NCBI GenBank assembly: GCA_002118135.1
Contig: BDIU01000014.1
Span: 124,001-188,000, forward strand
Direction: 5' to 3'
DNA length: 64,000 bases
Source of the DNA: Trebouxia sp. TZW2008
Taxonomy: Eukaryota; Chlorophyta; Trebouxiophyceae; Trebouxiales; Trebouxiaceae
The position numbers and the translations under genes are program-made. The notes beneath the pieces were generated by a model. The model did not search any database. It saw only the letters and a list, made by a program, of their open reading frames with translations, and was not told the origin of the DNA. Numbering within the stretch: the stretch's first letter is position 1; the number at the start of each line of letters is the position of its first letter. Shown piece after piece: positions 60,995-64,000 of the stretch.

Positions 60995-61830
60995 CTAACC
61001 TGGAGCCAGGTGCTTCAGGCTGATCTTTTGCTGTAAGATTTGCAGCACAGTGCTCACTAGATCAGCAGCGGGTCTCCGCATGTGGTCATTGCATTGCCTG
61101 GTGCCTTGCAGATGCTTGCACACCAGCATCAGGCTGTGAGGATGGAGCACAAATCTGCACACCAGCATCAGGCTGTACTGATGGAGCACAAATTTGATTG
61201 CCACATGTTGTACAAGCAGTTTGCATTCGTCCGCACTAAACTTGACTTACTGAAGCACTCAGTCCTATCACCTGTCTGCTGCCCACCTTGGAATCCACTG
61301 GCCAGATGCTTTATGATGGCTATCAACAGGCCTGCTCCTGGGGCTGTTGCTTGCATTCAGGGAGCACTTGACTGGCAGGCCAGGCTAAACCATGGCACCA
61401 CTAGTCTTTCAACCCAGTTTTCTGAAAAGGCAGCAAGTTTTACTTGCTGAAGAGCTCAGATTTAGCGCTGGCCTGCTGCCCACCATAAAGCCTGTCAGCC
61501 AGATACTTCATGACAAGCAAGTCCAGTCTTGAGGCTGTTGCTTGCAGGGAGCACCTCGCTGGCAAGCCAAAGGTGTCTAGGCCAAACTGTGGCACCACCA
61601 GTCTTGCATCTCAAGCCTTCTGCATACTACACCAATGTCTGCGTGCTGCAAGGTCCAGTCCAGTCACCTGCGCATGTCAGCCTTGAAGCCTGTCAGCTAG
61701 ATGCTTCATGATCGCTGTCAGCAGGCCTGGTCTTGAGGCTGTTGCTGCTGTTCATGAAGCAACTTGCTGGCAGGCGCAAGGTGGCCAGGCTGGACTATGG
61801 CACTAACCACCTGTTGGACAGGTACTTTTG
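60995..61830 (-). CDS. candidate minus-strand gene with a repeated short exon
   Basis: Three related segments, near 61730-61680, 61560-61490 and 61360-61290, read on the minus strand ATASRPGLLTAIMKHLADRL, ATASRLDLLVMKYLADRLY and ATAPGAGLLIAIIKHLASGF, each ending before a GT or GC dinucleotide. Further down, 61204-61000 reads AADLVSTVLQILQQKISLKH up to a donor. Within it a 39-bp unit is duplicated (61119-61196). The pattern suggests exon duplication in a helical-repeat protein; start, end and family are unknown. Confidence 0.35.
61119..61196. repeat. 39-bp tandem duplication
   Basis: CACACCAGCATCAGGCTGT followed by GATGGAGCACAAAT-TG occurs twice in a row, with a few differences. Confidence 0.9.
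61290..61810. repeat. three degenerate copies of an approximately 190-bp unit
   Basis: The plus strand shows repeated GCTTCATGA-GC-TCAGCAGG then CCTG-TCTTGAGGCTGTTGCT and a CACTTGCTGGCAGGC segment, with CTATGGCACCAC after it. Copies start near 61300, 61490 and 61690. Confidence 0.75.
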
Positions 61831-64000
61831 TCAAGGCTGCTGTTCCTTGTACAGATTTGGAGGATTTTGCTTGAGCTAGCATAGGCTACTTTACTAGGGT
61901 TCATCTGAGATGCAAAAGCGTCTGAGCATTACAAGTCGCTCTTGTGGCTTTGAGACCACTCAGATACTATGCTGGTTGGCCATTAAATTGTTTGCCCTGC
62001 TGGGCTGCATGCTGTGGGTGTCATGTCACAACCACCAGTTGCTCAAAATTTGCAAGTCACAGTGTGCAGTGTACACTTCGAAACCTTTTTGGACTGACCT
62101 ACAAAGACGTAAAAATGATGTGCCACATGTCGAGTGGTGACACCTGCGCAGTAAGAGCCATTGTTCTCACCTTGTGCCTACACAAACACAAACTTTGCTG
62201 TCTGTGGCAAGCGTTTTGCCTGCTGGGCTGTGTGCTTTGAGTGTCACAACAAGGACCTTTGATGCTCAAACTTTGCAAGTCAGGCTGTGCGATCACCTCA
62301 CTCATGTCTCCCTGGGACGAGCTAGAAAGACTTGAGAAGGCATTGCACCCGCTGAGTTGAGGTTTTGCGCATTACAAGTCATTGCTTTGTGGTTGCTTCA
62401 GACAGACTGTCCAGGGCCTGTGCCAAGCTACTTGTTGCAAGCTTTTGCTGACAGTCTTGCGCAGTCTGCGACCGATCTGTAGCTTTCAGAGTATGCAGCA
62501 TGACAGGCTTGCAAACCCAACTTTGCTCATGCTTGCTTGGATTGAGACTGTCATGCTATGTCCAGATTTTGAGAGGCTTGAGCGAACAAGATTCAATGGA
62601 GCTTTGCAGATGGTAGATGCTGCCATTCATATGAATTGCATGGTTAAGTTGTTTCTGCAGGCTTGCAGAGTCAAGCAATGACCACAGCTTGAAGGCTTGA
62701 CTCTATGTGCTTGTTGCAACAGCAACTCCAGCAAGCAATGGATGGCAAACTGCCCCTTGCAAATGATGGCGCATGACACATCATGGGGTACATGGACAAA
62801 TAAGACCAAACTTGTGTCCAAGTGCCCTTGCGCCTGCAGCTGATTCTGATTTGAATGAGAGACAGCTGCAGGATTCAAGGGCACATGGATAGAACACCTT
62901 CACATGCTCAATTGTAGGTTTGTGACCCTTCTGATGCCCTCGAAGATGAATTTGCCCTTTCACACCCACCCATTTGTGCTCATTAAGTCTAAGACTCGTC
63001 AAAACGCTGTCAGCTTTCACTTTAACCTCATATGTCTGCGCTGACATCATGGCAATTGCCGCTGCAATGTACACTTGCCAGGGAATTCAGTGATTCTTTG
63101 CAGTAGGACTTGTTGGAACAGTCAGGGCTCACACAAGGTACAGACATCTGTGATAATTCTACATCTGTGGTGCATAAACCTTTTGCAAGGCAAAGTCTTT
63201 GCCTGTGTTGGCAAGCTTGAGTGAGCTCAATCATCCCACTCACCCCTGAGTCTCGAGTGGGTGAGCATGATTTTGGGTGTGGGAGGTAGCAGCTGCGATA
63301 CCATCAAGTTTGAAGAAGTTGAGATAGGCGAGGCTGAGGAGGTCCCAGTTGCCGTGAGACAAATGTTTTCTGCAAAACATAAAGTCTCTGCTTTGTTTGT
63401 CAAAGTCAATTGTCACCTGTTGAGTTTAGCTGCTATTGCAGTTTTGACACAGACTTCAGCACAGTCCTTCTTCAAAGGTTGAGATTGGTCTCTTTTATTT
63501 ACTGGGGTTGTGCATCAGATGCAAAGAACGCGGAGCAATCCAAGCATGAAAGGAGCTCTGTGCTGGGGCCAGTGTCACGGCACCATACCAAAACCTCACG
63601 TAGAGTTGTGGTGCTAGTACAAGCCCATTCAGGTCTAGTGATTTTTCAAACACTAGACAAACTAGGACACATCTTTTGCAAATACAGTGGCCATGGGTGG
63701 TGACAGACAGTATCATCAGCCATTGGCATTGTACTTACCCTCAGTCCATGCCCTGACTGAGTCCATGCAGTCGGCGACGTCTCAGTCAGGACCCGGTCTG
63801 ACCAAACACAGAGTATGGCAGTTGAGCAGACCTGCAATGCAAGGCTGGTGGTATCAGGTCCCAACTGTTCATTAACCAATTCATGTTTGGAGCTGGTCTT
63901 GACTGCTTAGTGCCTTTGCAGACAGCCCGCAGGCAAGTGCAGTCCAAACATGTCCTGGTCAAGGCCACTTGGGTCATGCCACAGTCATATTGGCTGTAAA
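61831..64000. other. right edge, weak candidate exons only
   Basis: On minus, 63060-62880 reads VLTSLRLNEHKWVGVKGQIH then LRGHQKGHKPTIEHVKVFYP, which looks coding, and 62800-62640 reads HDVSCAIICKGQFAIHCLLE. On plus, 63265-63400 reads ILGVGGSSCDTIKFEEVEIG then EAEEVPVAVRQMFSA, also coding-like. I could not join them or assign families. Confidence 0.3.

Noticed and set aside
1..64000. Search for tRNA, rRNA and organellar gene clusters
   Set aside because: No cloverleaf with a proper T-loop GTTCRA motif and no rRNA-like conserved stretch was seen by eye. A tRNAscan or Rfam run would be decisive.

Overview
This is a eukaryotic nuclear window, most likely from a green alga (Chlorophyta, possibly a trebouxiophyte; the exact lineage is inference). 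Genes are split into many short exons by GT-AG introns of about 100-500 bp, on a mid-GC background. The gene set fits a photosynthetic eukaryote: a nuclear-encoded plastid ribosomal protein uL29 with a transit peptide, a YGGT-family (YlmG-like) plastid protein, a LAZ1/TMEM184 protein, mitochondrial pyruvate dehydrogenase E1-alpha, the OLA1 ATPase, and several secreted wall or matrix proteins. I saw no prokaryotic operon, rRNA, tRNA or CRISPR. A 160-base run of N lies at 32062-32221.

Layout, left to right. 1314-7332 (-) is a long protein of an uncharacterised 2-oxoglutarate/Fe(II) oxygenase family. 7772-11339 (-) is a secreted fasciclin (FAS1) protein, modelled at 413 aa. Facing it, 12191-17956 (+) is an 11-exon gene that joins an expansin-like module to a Pro/Ser linker and a FAS1 domain (667 aa); this is the most unusual gene here. 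19005-22229 (+) is an orphan protein-kinase-like gene (571 aa) with a decayed partial copy upstream at 18520-18755. 22.87-23.57 kb (-) holds the C-terminal part of a formin-like FH2 domain. 26249-26882 (-) is a small basic-tailed protein facing plastid uL29 (27018-27823, +). 28666-31484 (-) is PDH E1-alpha and 32537-35942 (+) is OLA1. 36756-38919 (+) is TMEM184/LAZ1. 39649-46815 (+) is a secreted GH5 endo-beta-mannanase carrying EGF and PAN/Apple-like domains. 47747-48301 (-) is YGGT. 49.9-52.6 kb (+) is a polytopic membrane protein. 53183-53564 (-) and 53661-about 57.0 kb (+) are a divergent pair of unidentified genes. 57.4-63.4 kb is poorly resolved, mostly minus-strand coding with a repeated exon.

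For the FAS1, expansin-FAS1, kinase-like, uL29c, PDH, OLA1, TMEM184 and mannanase genes I joined exons by hand. All junctions keep reading frame and each model ends in a stop codon at a plausible family length, so these models are firm. A recurrent theme is partial tandem duplication that leaves ghost exons beside intact ones (expansin exons 3 and 4, mannanase exons 4 and 10, the kinase-like gene). Three secreted polysaccharide- or matrix-related proteins in one 64-kb window suggest active evolution of extracellular proteins, though no pathway can be proved from sequence alone.
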